From Comamonadaceae bacterium CG_4_10_14_3_um_filter_60_75 (GTDB lineage Bacteria; Pseudomonadota; Gammaproteobacteria; Burkholderiales; Burkholderiaceae_C): 7,025 nt of DNA. The translations under genes and the position numbers were made by a program. Positions 1 through 6,618 of the stretch are shown piece after piece. The notes beneath the pieces were generated by a model that saw only the letters and a list, made by a program, of their open reading frames with translations, did not search any database and was not told the DNA's origin. Where the stretch lies: positions 1 through 7,025 of the forward strand of contig PFKL01000003.1 in assembly GCA_002784245.1 (NCBI GenBank), in the 5' to 3' direction. Numbering within the stretch: the stretch's first letter is position 1; each line of letters starts with the position of its first letter.

Positions 1-555
1 CGCATCGCCTACCTGCCGCAAGCCACCGAGATCGACCGCAGTTTTCCGCTGCAGGTGCGCGACTGCGTGCTGCTGGGTTGCTGGAGTGCGGTGGGCGCTT
101 TCGGCGCTGCCAGCCGCGAGCTGCTGGCGCGCGCCGATGCTGCCATCAAAACCGTGGGACTGGAGGGCTTTGAGGCGCGCGCGGTGGGATCGCTCTCTAG
201 CGGGCAGTTCCAGCGCGTGCTGTTTGCCCGGCTGCTGATGCAAGACGCCGAGCTGATCTTGCTCGACGAACCCTTCAACGCCATGGATTCGCGCACCACC
301 GCTGCTTTGCTGGATTTGATTCACCAATGGCACGGCCAAGGCCGCACCGTGATTGCCGTGCTGCACGACGACGCACAAGTGCGCGCGCACTTTGACCAGA
401 CCGTGCTGCTGGCGCGCGAACTGGTGGCCTGGGGGCCTACCGCACAGGTGCTGACCGAACCGAATTTGCAGCGCGCGCGCGCCCTGGCCGAAGCCTGGGA
501 CGATGAGGCCGAGATTTGCCACACCGATGAATCCGTGGCCGGGTCACACTCATGA
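1..555 (+). CDS. Zinc/manganese-family ABC transporter ATP-binding protein (ZnuC-like), 5' end missing
   Basis: Partial gene: the frame is open from the first base, so the start codon and the Walker A loop lie upstream. The visible part is 184 residues. It hydrolyses ATP on the cytoplasmic side to drive the permease encoded next door. Motifs in order: Q-loop YLPQ with Gln at residue 7, ABC signature LSSGQ at 65-69, Walker B LILLDEP at 85-91 with Asp89 and catalytic Glu90, D-loop NAMD at 93-96, and H-loop His at 122 in VLHDD. All catalytic elements in view are intact. The stop overlaps the permease start by four bases (ATGA at 552-555), so translation is probably coupled. The family call rests on the motif set plus the neighbouring ABC-3 permease and TroA-type binding protein. 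The metal is not shown by this gene. Confidence 0.9.
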   Translation, partial: RIAYLPQATEIDRSFPLQVRDCVLLGCWSAVGAFGAASRELLARADAAIKTVGLEGFEARAVGSLSSGQFQRVLFARLLMQDAELILLDEPFNAMDSRTTAALLDLIHQWHGQGRTVIAVLHDDAQVRAHFDQTVLLARELVAWGPTAQVLTEPNLQRARALAEAWDDEAEICHTDESVAGSHS

Positions 556-1448
556 GCACCACACTGCAAACCCTGTGGGACTTGATCGTTGGCCCGTTTG
601 CCGAATTTGCCTTCATGCGCCGCGCCTTGGTGGCCACGCTGACGCTGGCCATCAGCGCCGCGCCACTGGGTGTGTTCTTGACGCTGCGGCGCATGAGCTT
701 GCTCGGCGATGCCTTGAGCCACGCGGTGCTGCCCGGCGTGGCGGTGGGTTTCATGCTGGCGGGCTTGTCGCTGCCAGCCATGGCGCTGGGCGGTGTGGCC
801 GCGGGTCTGCTGGTGGCAGCGATTGCCGGTGTCATCAGCCGCGCCACCACGCTCAAGGAAGACGCCAGCTTGGCCGCCATGTATTTGCTGGCGTTGGCCG
901 TGGGCGTAACGTTGATCTCGCGCCAGGGCAGCCAGCTCGACTTGCTACACATTCTGTTTGGCAGCGCGCTGGGCGTGGATGCGCCCGGCTTGCTGCTGGT
1001 GGCTGGGGTGGCCAGCGTCAGCGTCATCCTGCTGGCCGCGCTGTACCGCGGCTTGGTGCTGGAAACGTTTGACCCGGTGTTTCTGGCCGCTGCTGCCGGG
1101 CGCAGTTGGAACCGTGGCTGGGTCTGGCAGCAAGTGTTTTTGATGCTGGTGGTGGTGAACCTGGTGGCCGGGTTTCAAACCCTGGGCACGCTGATGGCGG
1201 TGGGCTTGATGATGCTGCCTGCCGTATCGGCGCGGCTGTGGCACGACAGCCTGGCCGCGCAACTGCTCAACGCCAGCGCGCAAGCCGCTGTGGCCGGGGT
1301 GGCCGGGCTGCTGCTGTCGTACCACCTCGACACGCCCAGCGGCCCCACCATCATTGGCTGCGCTGGCGTGTTGTACCTGGTGTCGCTGCTGGTGTCGCCT
1401 GGCGGCTGGTTGCCGCAAATTTTGAAACGCCCGCACCGGGTGGGTTGA
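552..1448 (+). CDS. Zinc/manganese-family ABC transporter permease (ZnuB-like, ABC-3 family)
   Basis: Complete 298-residue integral membrane protein that forms the metal channel in the inner membrane. Hydrophobic segments run through most of the length, and several membrane helices are evident (around 25-45, 58-95, 108-122, 145-165, 195-225, 243-257, 266-283). Family landmarks are RRMSLLGDALSHAVLPG at 46-62, LDLLHILFGSALG at 129-141, FQTLGTLMAVGLMMLPA at 208-224 and DTPSGPTIIG at 260-269. Length is normal for the family. ATG at 552 overlaps the upstream ATPase stop and no clear Shine-Dalgarno sequence precedes it, so translation probably depends on ribosomes finishing the ATPase. Zinc and manganese importers share this permease family, so it does not settle which metal moves. 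Confidence 0.9.
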   Translation: MSTTLQTLWDLIVGPFAEFAFMRRALVATLTLAISAAPLGVFLTLRRMSLLGDALSHAVLPGVAVGFMLAGLSLPAMALGGVAAGLLVAAIAGVISRATTLKEDASLAAMYLLALAVGVTLISRQGSQLDLLHILFGSALGVDAPGLLLVAGVASVSVILLAALYRGLVLETFDPVFLAAAAGRSWNRGWVWQQVFLMLVVVNLVAGFQTLGTLMAVGLMMLPAVSARLWHDSLAAQLLNASAQAAVAGVAGLLLSYHLDTPSGPTIIGCAGVLYLVSLLVSPGGWLPQILKRPHRVG

Positions 1449-1460
1449 TTTTTTGTCCCT

Positions 1461-1472
1461 GAAAGGAAATCC
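1461..1472 (+). promoter_or_regulatory. Ribosome binding site of the metal-binding protein gene
   Basis: GAAAGGAAA at 1461-1469 precedes the ATG at 1473, with AGGA five bases from the start codon. It is the clearest Shine-Dalgarno in the metal block and would let the binding protein be made in excess of the membrane subunits, which is usual for periplasmic binding proteins. Confidence 0.75.
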
Positions 1473-2384
1473 ATGAAACGCAACACACTCAAGCGTATTG
1501 CGCTCTCTGCCCTGGTTGCCAGCGGCTTGTTTTCGACCCAGGCCAAGGCTGCTGAGCCTTTGCCCGTGGTGGCCTCGTTCAGCATTCTGGGCGATCTGGT
1601 CAAAGTGGTCGGTGGCGAGCGGGTGGCAGTCACCACGCTGGCTGGGCCCGATGCCGACGCGCACGAATTCACCCCCAGCCCGGCGCACGCCCGGACGGTG
1701 CTGAGTGCCAAATTGTTTGTGGTGAACGGCTTGAGCTTTGAGCCCTGGGCGCAAAAGCTGGCCAAGTCTGCCGGTTACAAGGGCGAAACGGTGGTGGCGT
1801 CCAAAGGCGTGAAACCACGCCAGATGGCTGCTGAGGCAGGCCATGCGCACGCCGAGACCGACCCGCACGCCTGGCAAAACCCGCTGAATGTGGTGCAGTA
1901 TATGAACAACATCGCCGCCGGTCTGGCCAAGGTAGATCCCAGTGGCGCCGCCATCTACCAGACCAACGCCGAGGCCTATGCCCAACAGCTCAAAGACTTT
2001 GATGCGCAGGCCAAGGCGCAGTTTGATGCGATTGCGCCGACCAAACGCAAGGTGATTACTTCGCACGATGCGTTTGGCTACCTGGCTGCACGCTATGGCA
2101 TCACCATGCTGGCGCCCGAAGGCGTGAACACCGACAGCGAACCCAGCGCCAAACACGTGGCGCAGCTGATTCGCCAGATCAAGCGCGAAAAGATCAAGGC
2201 CGTGTTTGTGGAAAACATGAGCAACCCCAAGCTGATCGCGCAGCTCAGCAAGGACGCGGGCGTGAGCGTGGACGCCACGCTGTACTCGGATGCCTTGTCA
2301 AAGGCCAGCGGCCCGGCTCCCACCTACATGAAGATGATGAACCACAACTTGGCGCAACTGGTGGCGGGGATGCAGCAAAACTGA
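1473..2384 (+). CDS. Periplasmic zinc/manganese-binding protein of the ABC importer (ZnuA/TroA-like, cluster A-I)
   Basis: Complete 303-residue solute-binding protein that captures metal in the periplasm and delivers it to the permease. The N-terminus is a typical Sec signal peptide: basic MKRNTLKR, a hydrophobic stretch at about 9-20, then TQAKA with likely cleavage after Ala26. There is no lipobox Cys, so it should be soluble. Family ligands are present by position: His64 in DADAHEFTPSP, His132 in TDPHAWQNP, His198 in SHDAFGYLA and Asp273 in YSDAL. The conserved segment EGVNTDSEPSAKHV is at 216-229 and FVENMSNPKL at 245-254. The flexible His-rich loop of classical ZnuA is reduced to GHAHAETDPH (123-132). 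Three His plus Asp resembles TroA/AztC-type sites; manganese-specific relatives usually have Glu at the third position. Zinc is therefore favoured, but metal choice is an inference. The gene follows the permease after 24 bases. Confidence 0.9.
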   Translation: MKRNTLKRIALSALVASGLFSTQAKAAEPLPVVASFSILGDLVKVVGGERVAVTTLAGPDADAHEFTPSPAHARTVLSAKLFVVNGLSFEPWAQKLAKSAGYKGETVVASKGVKPRQMAAEAGHAHAETDPHAWQNPLNVVQYMNNIAAGLAKVDPSGAAIYQTNAEAYAQQLKDFDAQAKAQFDAIAPTKRKVITSHDAFGYLAARYGITMLAPEGVNTDSEPSAKHVAQLIRQIKREKIKAVFVENMSNPKLIAQLSKDAGVSVDATLYSDALSKASGPAPTYMKMMNHNLAQLVAGMQQN

Positions 2385-2406
2385 GTCTCATTGCCTGTGC
2401 AAGGCC

Positions 2407-2430
2407 AAGTTTGCCCTCGGGCGCAACTTT
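2407..2430 (+). terminator. Bulged hairpin after the metal-importer operon, possible weak terminator
   Basis: AAGTT at 2407-2411 pairs with AACTT at 2425-2429. The stem continues through a T-G wobble and GCC/GGC to a CTCG tetraloop at 2416-2419, with one bulged C at 2424. It lies 22 bases after the stop of the binding-protein gene, where a terminator is expected. Only three T residues follow, so this is not a strong intrinsic terminator. It may only be an mRNA 3'-end-stabilising structure, or chance. Confidence 0.3.
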
Positions 2431-2581
2431 CCAAGCCAGGTCGATCCCGATAACCAGCGGCCACAGCGCATGCCCAGGCCACCTGGGTCGGCTGGCGTGT
2501 CGATCCCGGTGAGGATGCGGCAAGCGGCCAGAAATTTGCCAGCTTCTTCACATACTGAGAGCTCGGCTGCATTGCAACTCT

Positions 2582-2610
2582 TTGCTGGCTGGCGCTGACC
2601 GTTGCACAAT
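2582..2610 (+). promoter_or_regulatory. Weak candidate promoter for the sucrose operon
   Basis: TTGCTG (2582-2587) and CACAAT (2605-2610) are spaced by 17 bases; they match three and four of six sigma70 consensus positions. An alternative is CTGACC (2595-2600) with TTTTAT (2619-2624) and an 18-base spacer, matching four of six at each hexamer. The gap is the only place in the window where a promoter for the fructokinase-led operon could sit without lying inside a gene. The exact hexamers are weakly supported. Confidence 0.25.
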
Positions 2611-2637
2611 GAAGGCGGTTTTATGCCACCTGACTGC

Positions 2638-2643
2638 AAAGGA
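2638..2643 (+). promoter_or_regulatory. Ribosome binding site that supports the TTG start of the fructokinase
   Basis: AAAGGA is followed by 8 bases and then TTG at 2652. The frame is closed upstream by TGA at 2631-2633 with no ATG or GTG in between. The first in-frame ATG (2742) falls inside the conserved nucleotide-fold strand. This site therefore points to TTG as the true start. Confidence 0.65.
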
Positions 2644-2651
2644 TTTCACCC

Positions 2652-3602
2652 TTGACATCGCCTATTTTCGCCCCAGAGACGCCAACGCCAGCCAACCCGA
2701 CTCACAGCCGGGTCGCGCTGTTTGGTGAGGTATTGGCTGATATGTTTCCTGAGCGCTCGGTGCTGGGAGGCGCGCCCTTTAACGTCGCCAGGCACCTGCA
2801 GGCCTTTGGTTGTGCGCCGATGCTACTGTCGCGCGTGGGCGACGATGCGCTGGGCCGGCAAGTGCTCGCCACCATGGTCGGCAGTGGCATGGCAACCCGT
2901 GGCATTCAGCTGGACAGCCAGCACCCGACCGGGCAGGTCAGGGTGCATCTGCAAGACGTCGGGCATCGTTTTGAAATCCTTGACCAGCAGGCCTACGACT
3001 TCATCGACCCCGACACACTGCGCCAGGTGACGCCACGGCAGACCCCGGCGCTGGTGTATTACGGCACGCTGGCGCAACGGCATGTGGCCTCGCGGCGCGC
3101 GCTGGCCACCCTGCTGCAAAGCACGCAGGCCAGCAAATTTCTGGATGTCAACTTGCGCGCGCCCTGGTACAGCAAAGAGACGCTGGCTTTTTCCCTGAAA
3201 ATGGCCACTATCGTCAAACTCAATGACCAGGAATTGAAGGAACTGGCCGAGCTGTTCGGGCTGTCGTCAGGCCAGCCGCCTGGCCAGGCGAGTGAGCTGA
3301 TGCGCCACTTCGATATGGCACACGTGGTGGTCACCTGCGGCGCGGACGGGGCCTGGCAAATGGACCGCAATGGCCAGGTGGCCGCGGCGGGTGCCAGCCC
3401 TTTGGCTAAAGCGGTGGTCGACACGGTCGGCGCCGGTGATGGTTTTGCCGCCGTGTATTTGTTGGGCATCCTGCGGCACTGGCCAACGGATGTGATGCTG
3501 GCACGGGCCAATGCGTTTGCGGCAGCCCTTTGTGGCATTCGCGGCGCCATTCCCGATGCGCTGGACTTTTATCAGCCGTTCCTTGAGGCGTGGGAGCTAT
3601 GA
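2652..3602 (+). CDS. PfkB-family sugar kinase, likely fructokinase
   Basis: Complete 316-residue cytoplasmic kinase predicted to phosphorylate fructose to fructose 6-phosphate with ATP. The ribokinase/PfkB fold is clear. The substrate-binding GGAPFNVARHL is at 39-49 and RVGDDALG at 61-68. DVNLRAPW at 165-172 corresponds to the family's D-x-N-x-R-x-P segment, with KLN at 189-191 and VVVTCGADGA at 225-234. The C-terminal PfkB signature DTVGAGDGF is at 257-265, with catalytic base Asp263. Start is TTG, chosen from the ribosome binding site and an upstream stop. The first 19 residues, rich in Pro and Thr, precede the conserved core and look unstructured. It is first in the sucrose operon and overlaps the synthase by ATGA (3599-3602). 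Fructose as substrate is inferred from context: amylosucrase releases fructose and the synthase needs fructose 6-phosphate. The analogous gene in methanotroph sucrose clusters is called fruK. Another hexose or ketose kinase activity cannot be excluded from sequence. Confidence 0.85.
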   Translation: MTSPIFAPETPTPANPTHSRVALFGEVLADMFPERSVLGGAPFNVARHLQAFGCAPMLLSRVGDDALGRQVLATMVGSGMATRGIQLDSQHPTGQVRVHLQDVGHRFEILDQQAYDFIDPDTLRQVTPRQTPALVYYGTLAQRHVASRRALATLLQSTQASKFLDVNLRAPWYSKETLAFSLKMATIVKLNDQELKELAELFGLSSGQPPGQASELMRHFDMAHVVVTCGADGAWQMDRNGQVAAAGASPLAKAVVDTVGAGDGFAAVYLLGILRHWPTDVMLARANAFAAALCGIRGAIPDALDFYQPFLEAWEL

Positions 3603-5761
3603 AAAAGCAAGTGACCGTCGCCAAAAAACCCTTGTTCATTGTCCTGATCAGTGTGCACGGTCTGATCCGTGGGCACGACCTGGAGCTGGGGCGCGATGCC
3701 GACACTGGCGGCCAGACCAAATATGTAGTGGAACTGGCGCGCGCGCTGGGTGAGCACCAGGATGTCGAAAAAGTGGTGCTGCTGACGCGCCGTGTGATCG
3801 ACCCCCTGATCAGCGTCGACTACGCCCAGGTGCTGGAGCCGCTGTCGAACAAGGCCGGCATCGTGCGCATCGAATGCGGCGAAGAAAAGTACCTGCGCAA
3901 GGAAATGCTGTGGGATTCGCTGGAGAACTTTTCGGACAATGTACTGACTTTTCTGCAGAGCCAGCCGCGCCTGCCCGATGTGATTCACAGCCATTACGCC
4001 GATGCCGGGTACGTGGGCTCGCTCCTGTCGCACCAGCTGGGCATTCCCTTGGTGCATACCGGCCATTCGCTTGGCCGCAACAAGCGCCAGCAGCTGCTGG
4101 CCAGCGGCATCAAGCGCAGCGAGATCGAGTCAACATACCACATCTCGCGTCGCATCGAGGCCGAAGAAACCACGCTGGGCAGCGCCGAGCGCGTCATCAC
4201 CAGTACCCAGCAGGAGATCGAGCAGCAGTACGGCCTGTACGATTTTTACCAGCCTGAGCGCATGCGGGTGGTGCCACCGGGGACCGACTTGGCGCAATTT
4301 TTCCCGCCGCTGGGCGATGAGAAAAAAAGCCCGATCGCGATGGTGCTCAAGCGCTACTTGAGTGAGCCCAACAAACCGATGATTCTTGCCTTGTCGCGCC
4401 CTGACCCGAAGAAAAACCTGGTGGCGCTGATTGAAGCCTATGGCGAATGTCCGGCCTTGCAGGACGCTGCCAACCTGGTCATCGTGGCAGGCAATCGCTA
4501 CGACATTACGGAGATGGGCGACGTCGCAAAAGCGGTGCTCACCGACATTCTGCTGGCGATCGACAAATATGACCTTTACGGCAAGGTGGCCTACCCCAAA
4601 CACCACCAACAAGGAGAAGTGGCAGAGCTGTACCGGCTGGCGGCGGCCTCACACGGCGTTTTTGCCAACCCGGCGCTGACCGAGCCTTTTGGCCTGACGC
4701 TGATCGAGGCGGCGGCCTGCGGGCTGCCGATCGTGGCCACCGAGGACGGTGGCCCGATCGACATCATTCGCAACTGCCAGAACGGCCATTTGATCAACCC
4801 GCTGGACAAGGCAGCGATGGCCGCCACACTGCTGCAAACACTGTCTGACCGGACGGCCTGGCGGCGCTTGGCCAGCAACGGCATTGCGGGCGTGCGGCAT
4901 TTCTATTCGTGGTCGGCGCATGTGGCAAGCTACCTGGTGGTGCTTCAGCCGCTGGTGGAAAAAACCGAGCCCATCGCCCGCATGGTTTTGAAGCGGCGCG
5001 CCGGCGTGTTCCGTGAGCAGGCGCTCTTTGCCAGTCTGGATCAGAACCTGATCGGCGACACGGCGGCACTGGTGCCGTTTCTGCAAACCATGCACGCGCA
5101 CCGCAAGGCCATCATTTTCGGCATTGCCACCGGCCGCAGCCTGGACGATGCCTTGAGCACGTTAAAGCGGAACAACATTCCGCAGCCGGATGTGCTGATC
5201 ACCGGGCAGGGCACGCAGATCCATTACGCGCCCAACCTGACCGAGGACACGACGTGGGCGCGCCACATCGACCACCTGTGGAACCGTCAGGCGGTGCGCG
5301 ATTGCCTCAAGGACGTGCCGGGGCTGACGCTGCAGCCCAGAGGCAACCAGAGCGTGTTCAAACTGAGCTATTTTGTCGACCCTGCAGTGACCCATGTCAA
5401 CGAGATCCGGCAGCTTTTGCTGCGCAATGAGCAGGCGGTGAACGTTATTTTTTCTTTTGGACAGTTCCTTGACGTGCTCCCGCTGCGCGCCTCCAAGGGC
5501 CTCGCCTTGCGCTGGTGCGCCGGGCAATTTGGTTTTCCGCTGGAGAAAACACTGGTGGCCGGCGTCACCGGCGCCGACGCCGACATGTTGCGCGGCAACA
5601 CGCTGGGCGTGGTGGTGGACAACCGCCATCTTGACGAACTGGCGGATCTGGCCAACATCGAGAAAATCTATTTTTCAAAACAACCCCACGCCGCTGGCAT
5701 TCTGGAAGCCATGACGCACTACAACTTTTTTGCGGACGCTCGTCCTGAGTCGGCGGCATGA
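3599..5761 (+). CDS. sps: Sucrose-phosphate synthase, GT4 glucosyltransferase with a degenerate C-terminal HAD domain
   Basis: Complete 720-residue cytoplasmic enzyme that transfers glucose from a nucleotide sugar (UDP- or ADP-glucose) to fructose 6-phosphate, giving sucrose 6-phosphate. The N-terminal two thirds form a GT-B fold. Landmarks are SVHGLIRG at 18-25, DTGGQTKYVVELA at 35-47, HSHYADAGYVGSLL at 130-143, HTGHSLGRNKR at 153-163, SRRIEAEE at 183-190 and SRPDPKKN at 266-273. The GT4 EX7E motif TEPFGLTLIE spans Glu362 and Glu370. Residues from about 470 form a phosphatase-like HAD domain. It keeps ATGR (510-513), FKLSYF (587-592), LDVLP (624-628) and AGILE (699-703). Motif I is SLDQN (479-483) instead of DxDxT, and motif IV is GVTGAD (655-660) instead of GDSGND, so hydrolase activity is unlikely. 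This layout and length match cyanobacterial-type synthases. ATG 3599 is preferred over GTG 3590 because of its coupling to the kinase stop and the basic MKKQ start. It overlaps the phosphatase gene by ATGA. Confidence 0.93.
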   Translation: MKKQVTVAKKPLFIVLISVHGLIRGHDLELGRDADTGGQTKYVVELARALGEHQDVEKVVLLTRRVIDPLISVDYAQVLEPLSNKAGIVRIECGEEKYLRKEMLWDSLENFSDNVLTFLQSQPRLPDVIHSHYADAGYVGSLLSHQLGIPLVHTGHSLGRNKRQQLLASGIKRSEIESTYHISRRIEAEETTLGSAERVITSTQQEIEQQYGLYDFYQPERMRVVPPGTDLAQFFPPLGDEKKSPIAMVLKRYLSEPNKPMILALSRPDPKKNLVALIEAYGECPALQDAANLVIVAGNRYDITEMGDVAKAVLTDILLAIDKYDLYGKVAYPKHHQQGEVAELYRLAAASHGVFANPALTEPFGLTLIEAAACGLPIVATEDGGPIDIIRNCQNGHLINPLDKAAMAATLLQTLSDRTAWRRLASNGIAGVRHFYSWSAHVASYLVVLQPLVEKTEPIARMVLKRRAGVFREQALFASLDQNLIGDTAALVPFLQTMHAHRKAIIFGIATGRSLDDALSTLKRNNIPQPDVLITGQGTQIHYAPNLTEDTTWARHIDHLWNRQAVRDCLKDVPGLTLQPRGNQSVFKLSYFVDPAVTHVNEIRQLLLRNEQAVNVIFSFGQFLDVLPLRASKGLALRWCAGQFGFPLEKTLVAGVTGADADMLRGNTLGVVVDNRHLDELADLANIEKIYFSKQPHAAGILEAMTHYNFFADARPESAA

Positions 5762-6618
5762 CGCGCTTGCTGCTTTGCACAGACCTCGACCGCACCTTGA
5801 TTGCCAATGGCGCCCAGCCCGAATCCCTGGGCGCGCTGGCACTGTTCAGGCAACTGGTGGGCCGCAAGGACGTGACACTGGCCTATGTGAGCGGCAGACA
5901 CCGAGCGCTCATCGAGCAAGCTGTTGGCCAGTTCAACCTGCCCGCACCTGATTTTGTCATCGCCGATGTCGGCTCGACGCTGTACCACGTCGCACCAGCA
6001 GCTTGGCTGCAAGACGAGGTTTGGTGCGCTCATATTGCGTCGGACTGGCAGGGTTTGTTGCACGCCGACTTGTGCCGCCTGCTGGCTGATGTGCCTGCGT
6101 TGCAACTGCAGCCGGCGCAACAGCAGAATCGCCACAAATTGAGCTACTTCGCGGCGCTGGCCGAAAATGCGCCAAGCCTGATGCGCGCAGTGCAAGCCCG
6201 CCTGCAACAGGCCCACATCAGGGCCAACCTGATCTGGAGCGTGGACGAACCTGCCGGCGTGGGCTTGCTCGATGTACTGCCGGCCAGCGCCAACAAGCTG
6301 CACGCGATCCGTTACCTGATGGCACAACAAGGCTTTCAGAATGACCACACCCTGTTTGCGGGTGACAGCGGCAACGACCTCGACGTGCTGCTCAGCGGCC
6401 TGCCCGCCGTGCTGGTGGCCAATGCCGACGCGCAGGTAAAAAGCCGGGTGACCAATGCCAATTCAGCCGCCGCAGGCCATTTGTATCTGGCCCAGGGCGG
6501 CTACCTGGGCATGAACGGCAATTACAGCGCCGGTATTCTTGAAGGTGTGGCCCACCACCACCCGGCGCTGGACGCTTGGCTGCGCGCACAACAACTGAAA
6601 CTTTCTGGAGAGGACTGA
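5758..6618 (+). CDS. spp: Sucrose-phosphate phosphatase (HAD superfamily)
   Basis: Complete 286-residue cytoplasmic hydrolase that removes phosphate from sucrose 6-phosphate, making sucrose synthesis effectively irreversible. All HAD motifs are intact: motif I DLDRT at 9-13 with nucleophile Asp9 and Asp11, motif II SGR at 45-47, Lys180 in ASANKLHAI for motif III, and GDSGND at 202-207 for motif IV with magnesium-binding acids Asp203 and Asp207. Family features include DVGST at 70-74, HKLSYF at 126-131, LDVLP at 171-175 and SAGILEG at 257-263. Several are shared with the HAD tail of the synthase, showing common ancestry. It is somewhat longer than the roughly 244-residue cyanobacterial enzyme. 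Its start overlaps the synthase stop (ATGA), and its stop shares one base with the amylosucrase start (TGATG). No Shine-Dalgarno is obvious, so translation is probably coupled to the synthase. Confidence 0.92.
   Translation: MTRLLLCTDLDRTLIANGAQPESLGALALFRQLVGRKDVTLAYVSGRHRALIEQAVGQFNLPAPDFVIADVGSTLYHVAPAAWLQDEVWCAHIASDWQGLLHADLCRLLADVPALQLQPAQQQNRHKLSYFAALAENAPSLMRAVQARLQQAHIRANLIWSVDEPAGVGLLDVLPASANKLHAIRYLMAQQGFQNDHTLFAGDSGNDLDVLLSGLPAVLVANADAQVKSRVTNANSAAAGHLYLAQGGYLGMNGNYSAGILEGVAHHHPALDAWLRAQQLKLSGED
6607..6614 (+). promoter_or_regulatory. Strong ribosome binding site of the amylosucrase gene inside the phosphatase 3' end
   Basis: GGAGAGGA lies within the last codons of the phosphatase gene. 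GGAG is seven bases from the ATG at 6618. It fixes the amylosucrase start and suggests this gene can recruit ribosomes directly in addition to coupling through the TGATG junction. Confidence 0.7.

Larger units (their letters stand above)
2385..2651. other. Intergenic gap between the metal importer and the sucrose operon
   Basis: These 267 bases contain no gene I can support. From left to right: a bulged hairpin at 2407-2429 just after the binding-protein stop; GTCGATCCCG at 2440-2449, repeated at 2499-2508; a perfect 6-base inverted repeat CCCAGG/CCTGGG with a 3-base spacer at 2473-2487; weak promoter-like hexamers between about 2572 and 2624; and the ribosome binding site of the fructokinase. 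A short + strand frame from ATG 2609 runs about 38 codons across the fructokinase start. It has no recognised family and is probably chance. Long open minus-strand frames also cross the gap, but none has a clear start signal or recognisable product. Confidence 0.6.

Noticed and set aside
503..1072. Plus-strand frame of 189 codons overlapping the permease
   Set aside because: It is out of frame with an ABC-3 permease whose family motifs run through the whole region. Its own product is Arg/Gly/Ala-rich with no domain.
945..2156. Long open reading frame of 403 codons on the minus strand across the permease and binding-protein genes
   Set aside because: It lies opposite two clearly recognisable genes. 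Its His/Gln/Arg-rich product matches no family I know and is the usual shadow of GC-rich codons.
2473..2487. Perfect short palindrome CCCAGG-CCA-CCTGGG
   Set aside because: The 6-base arms have only a 3-base loop, no T tract follows and no partner site is nearby. A chance match is likely in GC-rich DNA.
2440..2508. Direct repeat GTCGATCCCG at 2440-2449 and 2499-2508
   Set aside because: There are only two 10-base copies with diverged flanks and no tandem or CRISPR-like spacing, so it is not supported as a mobile element, iteron or array.
2609..2730. Small plus-strand frame from ATG 2609 (MKAVLCHLTAK...) crossing the fructokinase start
   Set aside because: It has no clear ribosome binding site, ends within the kinase gene in another frame and resembles nothing known. 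The kinase frame is complete without it.
3590..3598. Alternative GTG start for the sucrose-phosphate synthase three codons upstream
   Set aside because: ATG 3599 overlaps the kinase stop in the standard ATGA coupling arrangement, and the three extra residues add nothing conserved.
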